NCBI RefSeq assembly: GCF_038051945.1
Contig: NZ_CP150302.1
Span: 7,626,001-7,690,000 of the forward strand
Length of the DNA stretch: 64,000 bases
From: Paenibacillus sp. FSL H3-0469
GTDB taxonomy: Bacteria > Bacillota > Bacilli > Paenibacillales > Paenibacillaceae
Direction: 5' to 3'
Shown: positions 43,483 through 52,442 of the stretch, piece after piece
Position numbering within the stretch: the first letter of the stretch is position 1
How the letters are laid out: every line of letters begins with the position of its first letter
Made by a program: the position numbers and the translations under genes
Notes under the pieces: model-generated
What the model saw: the letters and a program-made list of their open reading frames with translations, nothing else
Database searches by the model: none
What the model was told of the DNA's origin: nothing

Positions 43483-43926
43483 ATGGTAACCATCGAACAA
43501 ATCGAAATCGCATCACTCGAAGCATTGAACACACTCTACGATGAATTAATGGGCGGACGGGCGGACCCGTTGAAGCTGGAGAATGCCTTTCGGACAATCC
43601 GGGAGGATGAACGGTATGTGCTGCTGGGTGCTTTTGTGGACGGGGAATTGTTAGGCTCGCTGATGGGGATCGTCTGCCAGGACTTGGTGGGGGATTGCCG
43701 CCCGTTCATGGTCATAGAGAATGTGGTGGTATCTTCGCGCGCACGGCGGCAGGGGCTTGGCAAGAAGCTGATGACTGCGATCGAAGCGATTGCGCATGAA
43801 CGGGACTGCTACTATATCATTTTCGTGTCGGGAGAGAAGCGGAAGGAAGCGCATATTTTCTATGAGGCGATGGGGTATAGAGAGGAGAAGGTCGAGGGGT
43901 ACCGCAAGCATCTTAGCTCGCATTAG
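43483..43926 (+). CDS. GNAT family N-acetyltransferase
   Basis: 147 residues. The acetyl-CoA loop is VVVSSRARRQGLGKKLMTAI and the last part FYEAMGYREEKVEGYRKHL is characteristic. Start ATG 43483, weak site (GGGGGCG). In a same-strand run lipoprotein-GNAT-hydrolase. Substrate unknown. Confidence 0.88.
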   Translation: MVTIEQIEIASLEALNTLYDELMGGRADPLKLENAFRTIREDERYVLLGAFVDGELLGSLMGIVCQDLVGDCRPFMVIENVVVSSRARRQGLGKKLMTAIEAIAHERDCYYIIFVSGEKRKEAHIFYEAMGYREEKVEGYRKHLSSH

Positions 43927-43937
43927 GGCGGGAACAT

Positions 43938-45026
43938 ATGATTGAGGGGAAACTTATAAGTGTAGGAAATCATAAGTTGTATCACAGTATTATGGGTGAG
44001 GACAAAGGCTTGCCTCCAGTAGTGTTGGAGCATGGCTGTGGTTCTTCTGCATTGTTCTGGTCACTTGTTGCTCCTGAGGTTGCTAAGGTCACACAAGTTA
44101 TCGTATATGATCGTGCGGGCTATGGCTGGAGTGAGCCAGGACCGTTTCCGCGTACCAATGAGCAGTGCGTAACTGAGTTGTATGAGCTATTGCAGCAATC
44201 TGGAATGAAAAGTCCCTATTTATTGGTCGGTCATTCCTATGGCGGATTAAATGTAAGGCTGTTTACCGGGAAATATCCCGGTCTGGTGGCGGGAGTAGTG
44301 CTGGTAGATTCGATGCATGAGGATGAAGTTACAGCGCGGTTTCCGGAAGAGCATGTGAAGGGGCAGATTTTGGCGGCGAGGTTCTATCGGGCCCTGAATT
44401 TGCTATCCAGAACTGGATTGTTAAAGGTCTTGTCCGCGTTAAGAAGCTTCCCCGGTTTTTCAGCTACCATTAAGCCTTTTTCGAAGCAGACGCAAGAGTT
44501 GTTATGGAGATTATCCTTTCAAAAAAAGACTATAGCGGCCATGCACAGCGAGTTCTCTAATGTTCAGGCCGGCTATGAGCAGGTTAGGGAACTGATGCAA
44601 ACCGATATTCCATTGACCGTTATCAAATCGGAAATAGTCAATGACTTCTATCCGGGGACTTCAGAAGATACGAAGCGGACCATAAGAGAGAAGCTGTGGG
44701 AAGTGGCAAATGAGCTGAACCGTATCATAAGTTGGGGCAAGTTTTTTTGGAAAAAAATAGCAGGAGTCTTTATTTACAGCATGAGGGCCATTGGAGCAGG
44801 GGAGTTCACGCTCCGGTCGGAACATTGCGTAAACGGGCTCCTGCAAGTTTATTTGTACTATAGAATGATGATGTACTTCGAAGGGGCTTTTGCCGATTCA
44901 CAGCAAAAGCCCCTTCCGCCGTTTCGGCAGAAGGGGCCAGTTCAAAAAAATGTTGTTGCACCTGCAGGTAGAATTCGAGTTCTATGCTTCGCATATCCTT
45001 TTGGATGCCGAAGTGAATCTGCCTGA
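43938..45026 (+). pseudogene. Alpha/beta hydrolase with abnormal C-terminus
   Basis: The first ~265 residues are a normal hydrolase: VVLEHGCGSSALFWSLVAPE, YDRAGYGWSEPGP, LLVGHSYGGLNVRLF (GxSxG) and VLVDSMHEDEV. After about ISWGKF (44740) the frame continues for about 90 residues unlike the family, and the usual SGH catalytic-His segment is absent. A GTTTTTTTGGAAAAAAAT run at 44741-44758 is a plausible frameshift site. A matching family C-terminus occurs alone at 47015-47161. The gene thus looks disrupted; a lengthened but inactive product is possible. Confidence 0.7.
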
Positions 45027-45120
45027 TGATGGTCTGGAAGAGAGTCTTCTGTGTTTCTGAGGAGAAGAATGCAGCAGCGAGTGGAATGGCCCAGTAACTG
45101 CTGAACCAACTTTACCGGAA
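44850..45120 (-). pseudogene. Possible remnant of a recombinase C-terminus
   Basis: On the minus strand, overlapping frames contain KLVQQLLGHS (tyrosine-integrase-like) and, in another frame, FFSSETQKTLFQTIIRQIHF followed by SIELEFYLQVQQHFFEL, which reads like the tail of a large serine recombinase. Frames are broken and no start exists. I cannot decide between the two and hold this only as a hint of a mobile origin. Confidence 0.3.
44880..44917. terminator. Strong hairpin
   Basis: GAAGGGGCTTTTGC pairs with GCAAAAGCCCCTTC; a further CCG-CGG hairpin follows. Perhaps a terminator for the broken hydrolase or for sequence arriving from the right. Confidence 0.5.
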
Positions 45121-45222
45121 TTGGGTCGGAGGCGCACTCCATGATCCGCTTCCTGTTAGGGATGGTTGTATAAAACAAGCCGCATTCTTCTTAACGAATT
45201 CCCATGCTCTCTTTAGAAAACA

Positions 45223-45453
45223 TTACTTAAGAAAACTTACAATAATTAATGTTAAAAACAGTAAAGGGATTCCAAAAACGATACAATATCCAATATATCT
45301 TAATGGTACAGGCAAGCTTTGAAGATCCACTTTTTTTGGTGGGCCACCAGCTTCAATTTGTTGCAAAGGGTTTAGCTGCTCATCTATATAAGTTGATTTT
45401 TGTTCAATAATGTTTTTATCGGTTGATTGTGTTTCATGAGTTTTCTGTTCCAT
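45223..45453 (-). CDS. Small membrane protein
   Basis: 76 residues. A polar N-terminal half (MEQKTHETQSTDKNIIEQKS) leads to one C-terminal membrane helix (IGYCIVFGIPLLFLTLIIVS). No family recognised. ATG 45453 follows GAGGAGCGTGTTACA; a frame to 45522 lies in AT-rich sequence. It opens the AT-rich island and is divergent from the next gene. Confidence 0.65.
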   Translation of the reverse strand: MEQKTHETQSTDKNIIEQKSTYIDEQLNPLQQIEAGGPPKKVDLQSLPVPLRYIGYCIVFGIPLLFLTLIIVSFLK

Positions 45454-45595
45454 TGTAACACGCTCCTCACCTAGTTTAACCATATTATAACATAAAAAAA
45501 GATTTATGATGAAATAATCCATTAAACTTGAATTAATTCCCTTATTATGGAATGATATAGATGCAGCTGCAAATCTATAATTTAGAGGTGGAAAA

Positions 45596-46132
45596 ATGAC
45601 TAAAGTAAAAACACTAATTCTTACGGCAATAATTTTACCAGTGTTACTTATTGGAGGGAATTCAGCCCAATCTGTCCATGCCGCTTCTGTTGATGAAGAA
45701 TCAGTAATAAAACCGTTGGCATTCTTTCCTGAGGATACTGATCTAATTTCGATTTGGCGGGTTGCAAGTGGAGGATATATTTACTCTCCGGTCAGTGTCA
45801 CCTCCTACGTAAGTATTTATTCAACAACGTCCGGCTCTAATCTCTTAGCTACAAAAAGAGAACTGGTAAGTAAAACCTTTCTAAGTGCATGGGACGTTTA
45901 TCCTAATGCGACTTTTGGGCCCGGTATTCTTAATATTAGGGGTTCAAATGTTTCATTGCCCAATTATGGTAGTTATTTGAGTGATCCTAGTTGGGTAATG
46001 ATAGGCAAATATAATGATACTCAGGCTTTGTATAGTTCCACCTCAGGAAGTGGATATGGACAATCAGTATTTGTTGGAGGCAGTGGGTCTTTTCAAGTAG
46101 ATACTACAGGACAAGTTGATTTCACTTGGTAA
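45596..46132 (+). CDS. Secreted protein of unknown function
   Basis: 178 residues. Signal peptide (KTLILTAIILPVLLIGGNS, cleavage near SVHAA), then a Ser/Tyr/Gly-rich beta-type domain (GGYIYSPVSVTSYVSIYSTT, SGSGYGQSVFVGGSGSFQVD). No cysteines stand out and no family is recognised. ATG 45596 after GAGGTGGAAAA. Base composition is clearly more AT-rich than the surrounding chromosome. The next gene starts 15 bases downstream, so the pair is probably one operon. Confidence 0.75.
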   Translation: MTKVKTLILTAIILPVLLIGGNSAQSVHAASVDEESVIKPLAFFPEDTDLISIWRVASGGYIYSPVSVTSYVSIYSTTSGSNLLATKRELVSKTFLSAWDVYPNATFGPGILNIRGSNVSLPNYGSYLSDPSWVMIGKYNDTQALYSSTSGSGYGQSVFVGGSGSFQVDTTGQVDFTW

Positions 46133-46146
46133 GGGGAGAGGAATTT

Positions 46147-46770
46147 ATGAAAAAAAAATATATTGCCAGTTTTGCAGTTCTTTTTGCGGGAGTAATTTCT
46201 TTTAGTGTTATGTTATCTGCTGAAACTCCATTGGAAACTAAATCTTCACAGATCCCTAAACAAGTTGAAAGTAATTTACAACTTGAGACAAAAACTATTT
46301 TTCAACTTGACAAAATTTCAATAACTAATCAAGATGTTGAAAATTTTAAAGCATATCAACAAATAGGAGATTCATCACTAACTGATAAAGAAATAATAGA
46401 ACAACTAGCAACTGAGCAAATTTATTTGAGCGTTGCTCAACAAAAAAATGTTGCTGCAACTCTAGAAGAGGGTAAACAAGAAGCTCTAAAGAATAGAGAA
46501 ATTCTAAAAACACAACCTCAAAATATTCAAAATACACAATTAAAATTGATAAAACTCATGGGACTTGACGAAGAAGAGTATTGGAATGATTTTGCTCCAA
46601 AAGAATATCAAAAAATTCTCACTGCTCAAAATTTAACTAAACTTCTCTTAGAAGAAAATATTCTTAAATACAACTCTAATCAGCCACAGGAGTTCGGAAA
46701 AGAACTTAAAGCTTACAAACACAATCTTTATGTTCAAGCTCTTAAAAAAGCAAATGTACTACCAGAATAA
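46147..46770 (+). CDS. Secreted SurA/PrsA N-domain-like protein
   Basis: 207 residues. Signal peptide (KKKYIASFAVLFAGVISFSV) followed by a helical domain with ISITNQDVENFKAYQQIGDS, TDKEIIEQLATEQIYLSVAQ, the layout of SurA/PrsA-type chaperone N-domains without a peptidyl-prolyl isomerase module. Very rich in Lys, Gln, Asn. ATG 46147 after AAGGGGAGAGGAATTT. May assist folding of the secreted partner encoded just upstream; inference. Terminator at 46779. Confidence 0.72.
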   Translation: MKKKYIASFAVLFAGVISFSVMLSAETPLETKSSQIPKQVESNLQLETKTIFQLDKISITNQDVENFKAYQQIGDSSLTDKEIIEQLATEQIYLSVAQQKNVAATLEEGKQEALKNREILKTQPQNIQNTQLKLIKLMGLDEEEYWNDFAPKEYQKILTAQNLTKLLLEENILKYNSNQPQEFGKELKAYKHNLYVQALKKANVLPE

Positions 46771-46778
46771 TTCAAAAA

Positions 46779-46810
46779 AGCCGTTCACAGTAAGGCTACG
46801 TGAACGGCTT
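46779..46810 (+). terminator. Intrinsic terminator
   Basis: Perfect 11-bp stem AAGCCGTTCAC / GTGAACGGCTT with a 10-base loop and CTTCT tail. Confidence 0.8.
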
Positions 46811-47014
46811 CTTCTGAGATTAGGTGCTTGAACATATGGCAGTCTACAATCAGGTGTTTTTTCAAACTAAAGGGCAATGGAACAAAATTAGAGGAGATTG
46901 ATTAAACTTTTTAATTTTGGAGGACATTAAGAAATACAACCTAATCCTAAACAAAGATAAGGTCTATGAAAAAGATCCTTGTTTTTTTGTCGTTCAAGAT
47001 TTGCTATTATTTAA

Positions 47015-47161
47015 AAACTTGCCGCTTCAGCTATCAGGGTGAGGCATACCTCCACTAAAGGGCACTTGGTTGAAGCACAGGGCAGCGGGCATAATATACA
47101 TATAGAGAAACCACAGATTATTATTGATGCAATAGTGCAGATGCTGCGGCCCCCTCATTAA
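47015..47161 (+). pseudogene. Orphan C-terminus of an alpha/beta hydrolase
   Basis: A 48-codon frame without start reads STKGHLVEAQGSGHNIHIEK then PQIIIDAIVQML and stops with TAA at 47159-47161. The SGHNIHIEKP stretch is the catalytic-His segment of the same kind of hydrolase as the gene at 43938, which lacks it. It is probably the displaced end of that gene or of a lost paralogue. The rest of 46811-47356 shows no convincing gene. Confidence 0.65.
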
Positions 47162-47356
47162 TAGGCTATTTCCAAAGCTGGGACACACAGGTTCTAGCTT
47201 TTTTTGTTGTTACAATTCCAATTCTCCGCTAAGTGTCAGGTATCTTCACAGTGATCCTCCAAAATTTAAGTTTGACCATCTCCATGATAGCGCTTTATAA
47301 TCCGTTCATGACTGGCATAGGCCGGCGAGGATCACTATGAAAGGCGGGGGAGAAAC

Positions 47357-49030
47357 ATGAATCCAATATGTAAGGTGCTGATTGTGGACGATGAAATCCT
47401 GGTCCGGCAAGGGATTAAGTATGTGCTGGATTGGGAACAGGAAGGATTTCAGATCGTGGGTGAAGCGGCCAACGGACGGGAAGCATTGAATTCGCTGCAG
47501 ACCTTGCAGCCGCATATCATCATTACGGATATTGTCATGCCGGTGATGGATGGCGAGGAGTTAACCAGGCTGGTGAAGCGCGATTATCCGGCTACCGAGG
47601 TGATTGTGTTAAGCAGCTTCAGCGAGTTCCATTATGTGCGCTCGACGTTCCAGCATGGGGTGGCGGACTATATTCTGAAGCCGAAGCTGGAAGCCGGAGC
47701 CTTATTGCAGGTGTTAAAAAAGACCCGGGAACGCATCCCGGAACTGAGTGCCGCCGCAGCATCCATGGAGGAAGCAGAAACCCGGCAGCCGCTGGATACC
47801 CTGCTCGGCCGGATGCTATCCGGTTACCGGCTGCCGCCGGAGAGCGAAGCGGAGGTGAAGCGGCAGCTGCCGTATAAGGGCTTCGCGCTGCTGGGCTGGG
47901 AGACGCTACAGCCGGTACCGGGCGGCGAAGCCCTTAACCGTAGCTCCGGTAACGCTGCCATGAACAATAGCGCCCTTAGCCTTAGCGGCAATCATGCGGC
48001 CATAAGCAGCAGCGCCCGCACTGCATATGAGACGGCATCTGTCACCGTCACCACCGCAATTACCGGAGAACTGGACCGGAGAGTTCCGGGACTTAAGCAG
48101 TGCGTCCTTCCAGGCGCAGAGCCTTCGGGCACTACATTCATGCTGATTAATCTGGAGGAAGCCCATTGGCCGCAGTTGCTGGAGGCTGTACACCAGTTAG
48201 CCGATACGCTGGCTGGGCAAGAAACGGAAATACGGCTGACGCTCAGCCGGAGATTCAGCTCGCTCAGCGAGCTGGCGGCCATCCAGCAGGAGAGTAATGA
48301 GCGACTACAGCAGTGCCGGTTTTTCCGGCCGGAGCAGATCCTGCTCAACCAGCTGGAACGTCCAGATCAGGAGGCCCCGCTGCCCAAGTTCAATCTGACG
48401 CAGTTCACAGAACAGCTGAAGCGGCAGCAGCTTACGGAAGCGTTCGGTGATCTGCATCAGCATGTGGATGCGCTCAGCCGCCAGAATGACGGGGATGTGT
48501 ATCAGTTCAAGTCCTTCCTCAGCAATATCATCTTCAATATTACGAATCAGTTCAGCCATCTGCAGGAGCTGGAGGAGGGGAAATACGGCCTGTTCCGGGC
48601 CATCGATGAAGCGGGTACTGCGGAGCAGGCTATGCAGATTCTGGATCATTATCTGACCCGGATCATGGAGCTGACTTCATCGGCAACGTCTGCACCGGGC
48701 GGCAATGCCAATATGGCGAAGCTGCTTCAGTACATAGAGGAGCATTATGCCGAGCCGCTGACCCTTACGGAGCTGGCCCGTCATTTTCATTTTAACCCAT
48801 CCTATCTGTCCAGCCTGTTCACAACTCATAATCGCGAAGGCTTCAAGGAGCATCTCAACACGGTCCGCACGGGCAAGGCGGCAGAACTGCTGCGGGCTGG
48901 GGAAGCGCCTATAGCGGAGATTAGCAGTATGGTCGGGTACGGGGACCACAGCTATTTTTGCAAAGTGTTCAAGAAATACACCGGCTTGTCCCCGAGCGGC
49001 TACCGGCGTCAGCATTACGGGCAGGAGTAG
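47357..49030 (+). CDS. YesN-type response regulator with AraC DNA-binding domain
   Basis: 557 residues. Receiver domain 1-125: VLIVDDEILVRQGIKYVLDW (acidic pocket), phospho-Asp in IIITDIVMPVMDGEE, Lys in YILKPK. A middle region of ~330 residues is variable. The C-terminal AraC HTH pair is TLTELARHFHFNPSYLSSLF and IAEISSMVGYGDHSYFCKVF. Pairs with the kinase just downstream (start 6 bases after its stop) and probably activates the sugar ABC genes at 51006. ATG 47357 follows GGCGGGGGAGAAAC. Confidence 0.93.
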   Translation: MNPICKVLIVDDEILVRQGIKYVLDWEQEGFQIVGEAANGREALNSLQTLQPHIIITDIVMPVMDGEELTRLVKRDYPATEVIVLSSFSEFHYVRSTFQHGVADYILKPKLEAGALLQVLKKTRERIPELSAAAASMEEAETRQPLDTLLGRMLSGYRLPPESEAEVKRQLPYKGFALLGWETLQPVPGGEALNRSSGNAAMNNSALSLSGNHAAISSSARTAYETASVTVTTAITGELDRRVPGLKQCVLPGAEPSGTTFMLINLEEAHWPQLLEAVHQLADTLAGQETEIRLTLSRRFSSLSELAAIQQESNERLQQCRFFRPEQILLNQLERPDQEAPLPKFNLTQFTEQLKRQQLTEAFGDLHQHVDALSRQNDGDVYQFKSFLSNIIFNITNQFSHLQELEEGKYGLFRAIDEAGTAEQAMQILDHYLTRIMELTSSATSAPGGNANMAKLLQYIEEHYAEPLTLTELARHFHFNPSYLSSLFTTHNREGFKEHLNTVRTGKAAELLRAGEAPIAEISSMVGYGDHSYFCKVFKKYTGLSPSGYRRQHYGQE

Positions 49031-49035
49031 AGCGC

Positions 49036-50811
49036 ATGCGCAGATACTGGGAACGGTTCAAATTTCACAGCCTGTTCATCAAAATCTTCATCGTCATGCT
49101 CATCAGCATCATCGCCGTAGCCATCGCTTCCTCCTGGACAACCGTCCGCATGTCGGAGAAGCTGTTCATGAATACCTTCAGCATTACGAATTCCAAGGTG
49201 ATCAGCCAGATTAAGTCGAGCTTTGAAGCGTTTCATTATTCGATCGTTACGGCTACCAATAATACTCAGCTAAGCGGCACGATCCGTTCCTTCTTGTCTG
49301 AGGAGGACTCGGACTCCCTGCGGATGCTGCGGACCTATTACAATATGACCACGCAGATGAAGAAGATTCAGTCCACGCTCGATGCCTACCAGGTCGGGAT
49401 CAAAATCATGGGCAAAAACGGCCGCAGCTATTCCACCAATACGAACAATCTGCTAATGAGTGACCGGGAGCTGCAGCAGCATGAGCTGACACGGAATACT
49501 TTGGCTGAGCCGAAACGGCTGATGTATCAGTTCTATGAGGAGACGGTGCAGGATGCGCCGAAGAAGGAAGCAGTGATCGTGGGCAGCAAAGCGCTGATGG
49601 ACAGGACTAGCGGCGATATATACGGGACGCTGTATTTTACCATTCATGAAAAGGATTTCCGCTCCTTCTACGGGAGCTTTGTCAGTACCGGGAACGATGT
49701 GGTGATTCTGAATAAGCAGGGGATGATTGTGTCCAGCAACCGGAGTGATCTGATGGGCCGGCAGGCAGGAGATCTATTGCAGGTGGCCAGTGAGATTGAG
49801 GAGCAGCAGCTTGCGTACCGGAACATTGATTTTCAGGGCACGGATTCGATTCTGATTGCGGATTACCTGCCGTCTTATGATTTCTATATTGTGAACCTGA
49901 TCGATAAGCAGACGGCCCTCGGCCAGATGGTCAACGGTAAAATGGTCGTGCTGTTCTGCTCAGCCATCGTGGCCGTGGCCCTGATCGTGGTGTTCCTGAT
50001 CTTCAGAAGGCTGACCCGCTCGCTCACGCTGCTTACCCGGCAGATGTCCAAGATCACCGAGCGTAACTTCCACAACTACATTACGGTTACGGGGAGCTTT
50101 GAATTTCAGGAGCTGGGCCATGCCTATAACTATATGCTGGACGAGCTGAATGAATATGTCGAGAAACTGGTGGAGACGCAGAAGGAGCAGCGGAATGCCG
50201 AGCTTGCGGCCTTGCAGCATCAGATTAACCCGCATTTTCTGTACAATACGCTGGCTTCGGTCAACTTCCTGGTGCAGCAGGGCAGCCAAGAGAAGGCGGT
50301 GCATACGATTCATGCCCTAATCTCGATGCTGCAGAATGCGCTGAGCAATGTCAGTGAGAGCATTACGGTGACGCAGGAGCTGGAGAATCTGAAGTCTTAT
50401 GTGTTCATCAACCATGTGCGGTACGGCGAACGGATCAGGGTGAATTTCTTCGTCTCCCCGGACTGTATGGAATACCAGCTGCCGAAGCTGATTATTCAGC
50501 CGTTCATTGAGAATGCCTTCTTCCATGCGTTTACGCACAAAAGCGGCGGATATATCCATATCCTAATCTCCCAGGATGCCGGGTCCCTGCTCTGCGAGGT
50601 GGTGGACAACGGGGACGGGATGGATACTGGTGCGGCTGATCTGCCTATGCCCGGCCTTGAGGGAAAGCGCCAGCTGTTCACCGGAATCGGTATCCGCAAT
50701 GTGCATGACCGGCTGGTGCTGATGTACGGCGAAGAATATGGAGTCACGATTAAGAGTGCGCCTGGAGAGGGGACTGCCATCCGAATCCGCCTGCCGCTGA
50801 TGAAGAAGTGA
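49036..50811 (+). CDS. YesM-type sensor histidine kinase
   Basis: 591 residues. One membrane helix at about 10-34 (FIKIFIVMLISIIAVAIASS), a ~270-residue extracellular sensor, a second helix (KMVVLFCSAIVAVALIVVFL), HAMP, then the His_kinase domain with ALQHQINPHFLYNTLASVNF (phospho-His) and the ATPase motifs VVDNGDGMD and GIGIRNVHDRL. ATG 49036 is chosen after GGAGTAGAGCGC; the longer frame into the previous gene is a shadow. Senses a carbohydrate signal or binding-protein state. Confidence 0.94.
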   Translation: MRRYWERFKFHSLFIKIFIVMLISIIAVAIASSWTTVRMSEKLFMNTFSITNSKVISQIKSSFEAFHYSIVTATNNTQLSGTIRSFLSEEDSDSLRMLRTYYNMTTQMKKIQSTLDAYQVGIKIMGKNGRSYSTNTNNLLMSDRELQQHELTRNTLAEPKRLMYQFYEETVQDAPKKEAVIVGSKALMDRTSGDIYGTLYFTIHEKDFRSFYGSFVSTGNDVVILNKQGMIVSSNRSDLMGRQAGDLLQVASEIEEQQLAYRNIDFQGTDSILIADYLPSYDFYIVNLIDKQTALGQMVNGKMVVLFCSAIVAVALIVVFLIFRRLTRSLTLLTRQMSKITERNFHNYITVTGSFEFQELGHAYNYMLDELNEYVEKLVETQKEQRNAELAALQHQINPHFLYNTLASVNFLVQQGSQEKAVHTIHALISMLQNALSNVSESITVTQELENLKSYVFINHVRYGERIRVNFFVSPDCMEYQLPKLIIQPFIENAFFHAFTHKSGGYIHILISQDAGSLLCEVVDNGDGMDTGAADLPMPGLEGKRQLFTGIGIRNVHDRLVLMYGEEYGVTIKSAPGEGTAIRIRLPLMKK

Positions 50812-50851
50812 GATTATTACCATTTTCCAAAAAAAGAACAAATGCCAAACA

Positions 50852-50865
50852 AGGTAACGCTTACA
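50852..50865. promoter_or_regulatory. cre-like site 1 upstream of the sugar ABC operon
   Basis: AGGTAACGCTTACA shares the CG core and the ACGCTTACA half of a catabolite-response element but differs from the consensus at three positions. Confidence 0.25.
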
Positions 50866-50947
50866 ATCAGGCGATAAAATGACCAATCCCCATAAAGTAA
50901 GTTCTAACGGGTCCCCTGGAACGGGTGATAAGATTACTTATGTAATA

Positions 50948-50961
50948 AATAAGCGCTTACA
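50948..50961. promoter_or_regulatory. cre-like site 2 upstream of the sugar ABC operon
   Basis: AATAAGCGCTTACA fits the CcpA cre consensus TGWAANCGNTNWCA except the first two bases, with a palindromic TAAGCGCTTA centre, 45 bases before the binding-protein start. Could instead be a LacI-type operator. Confidence 0.4.
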
Positions 50962-51005
50962 TACAAGCGAAATACAGTAAAGCGCATCAAAGGGGAGGCT
51001 TACCA

Positions 51006-52334
51006 ATGAAAAAAGGCTTTGCGTTAGTCCTGATTTGCCTGCTGCTGCTTACGGCCTGCAGCTCGAACTCCGGGTCCAAGAATTCCGGCAACACTGCTGC
51101 GGACACGGGAAAGACAGAGAATACAACAGCTACAGAGCCTGCACAGGCGAAGGAAATTACGATTTGGGCTTGGGACCCTGCATTCAACATCGCCGCGCTG
51201 GAAGTGGCCAAAGCAGAATATGCCAAGACAAATCCTGACGTGAAAATAAACATTGTGGAATATGCCCAAGCGGATATTATCCAGAAGCTGAACACGGGAC
51301 TGAATTCCGGAACCACCAAGGGTCTGCCGAACATCGTGCTGATTGAGGATTACCGTTCCCAGAGCTTCCTGCAATCGTATAAGGATTCCTTCTACGATCT
51401 GAGCAGCTCGATCAAGGGCACCGACTTCGCGGATTACAAAAGCGGACCGACCAGCCTGGACGGCAAGCAGTATGGGATTCCTTTTGACTCCGGCGTGACC
51501 GGCCTCTATCTTAGAACCGACTATCTGGAGCAGGCAGGCTACAAGCTGGCCGATCTGCAGGATATCGACTGGAAGCAATATATTGAAATCGGCAAAGCGG
51601 TGAAAGAGAAGACCGGCAAAGCGCTGATTACCCTGGACCCGAACGACCTCGGCCTGATCCGGGTGATGATTCAATCCGCAGGCGAGTGGTACCTGAAGGA
51701 AGATGGCAAGACGCCGAATATCGCGGGAAATGCACCGCTTAAGGAAGCTTTTGAAACCTATAAGGAGCTGACCGAATCGAACGTAGCCAAGGTGCATGCA
51801 GACTGGAGCCAGTTCGTGGCTGCCCTGAACAGCGGTGATGTCGCCTCCGTGCCGACAGGCAACTGGATTACCCCTTCGATTACGGCTGAAGCGTCACAAT
51901 CCGGCAAGTGGGGCATTGCACCGCTTCCGAAGCTGACGGTGAACAAATCCGTTCATGCCTCGAACCTGGGCGGAAGCTCCTGGTATGTGATGAATGTGGA
52001 TGGTAAGGAGACGGCAGCAGACTTCATGGCAAAGACCTTCGGCTCGAATGTGGAAATGTACCAGAAGCTGCTGACGGACATCGGTGTCATTGGGACCTTC
52101 AAAGCGGCTGCGGGCGGAGAAGCTTACAGCCAGGCCAATGAATTCTTCAGCGGCCAGAAGATTGTATCGGATTTCGCCGCCTGGACGGAGCAGATCCCAA
52201 GTGTCAATTACGGAATCAACACGTATGCGATTGAAGACATCCTGATTGTAGAGATGCAGAATTATCTGAACGGCAAGGATATTGACAGCGTGCTGAGCGA
52301 TGCCCAGGCCCAGGCCGAGTCACAGATTAAATAG
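51006..52334 (+). CDS. Carbohydrate ABC transporter substrate-binding lipoprotein
   Basis: 442 residues. Lipobox LLLTACSS (Cys near 18) anchors it outside the membrane. EITIWAWDPAFNIAALEVAK, the GLPNIVLIEDYRSQSFLQSY and MQSAGEWYLKEDG regions fit the extracellular sugar-binding family 1. It delivers a sugar to the two permeases downstream; the ligand is not readable. ATG 51006 after AAAGGGGAGGCTTACC. Likely induced by the upstream YesNM pair. Confidence 0.93.
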   Translation: MKKGFALVLICLLLLTACSSNSGSKNSGNTAADTGKTENTTATEPAQAKEITIWAWDPAFNIAALEVAKAEYAKTNPDVKINIVEYAQADIIQKLNTGLNSGTTKGLPNIVLIEDYRSQSFLQSYKDSFYDLSSSIKGTDFADYKSGPTSLDGKQYGIPFDSGVTGLYLRTDYLEQAGYKLADLQDIDWKQYIEIGKAVKEKTGKALITLDPNDLGLIRVMIQSAGEWYLKEDGKTPNIAGNAPLKEAFETYKELTESNVAKVHADWSQFVAALNSGDVASVPTGNWITPSITAEASQSGKWGIAPLPKLTVNKSVHASNLGGSSWYVMNVDGKETAADFMAKTFGSNVEMYQKLLTDIGVIGTFKAAAGGEAYSQANEFFSGQKIVSDFAAWTEQIPSVNYGINTYAIEDILIVEMQNYLNGKDIDSVLSDAQAQAESQIK

Positions 52335-52442
52335 TTAGCTCTTATATAGTGACCTTGGGCGTGGCCAGCAGCTTCCGGGAGTTCAGGAGGCGGGCGGCGT
52401 CCGGGGTTTATTTTATAATATTCAGGAAAGGACTGGGCAGCT

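Noticed and set aside
46900..47040. Short frame reading EDIKKYNLILNKDKVYEKD
   Set aside because: Only about 45 codons, no proper start site and no known family; could be a scrap of an inserted gene but cannot be supported.
48958..49035. Longer start for the YesM kinase inside the response-regulator gene
   Set aside because: The added residues are an out-of-frame reading of the AraC domain, and a good ribosome site precedes ATG 49036.
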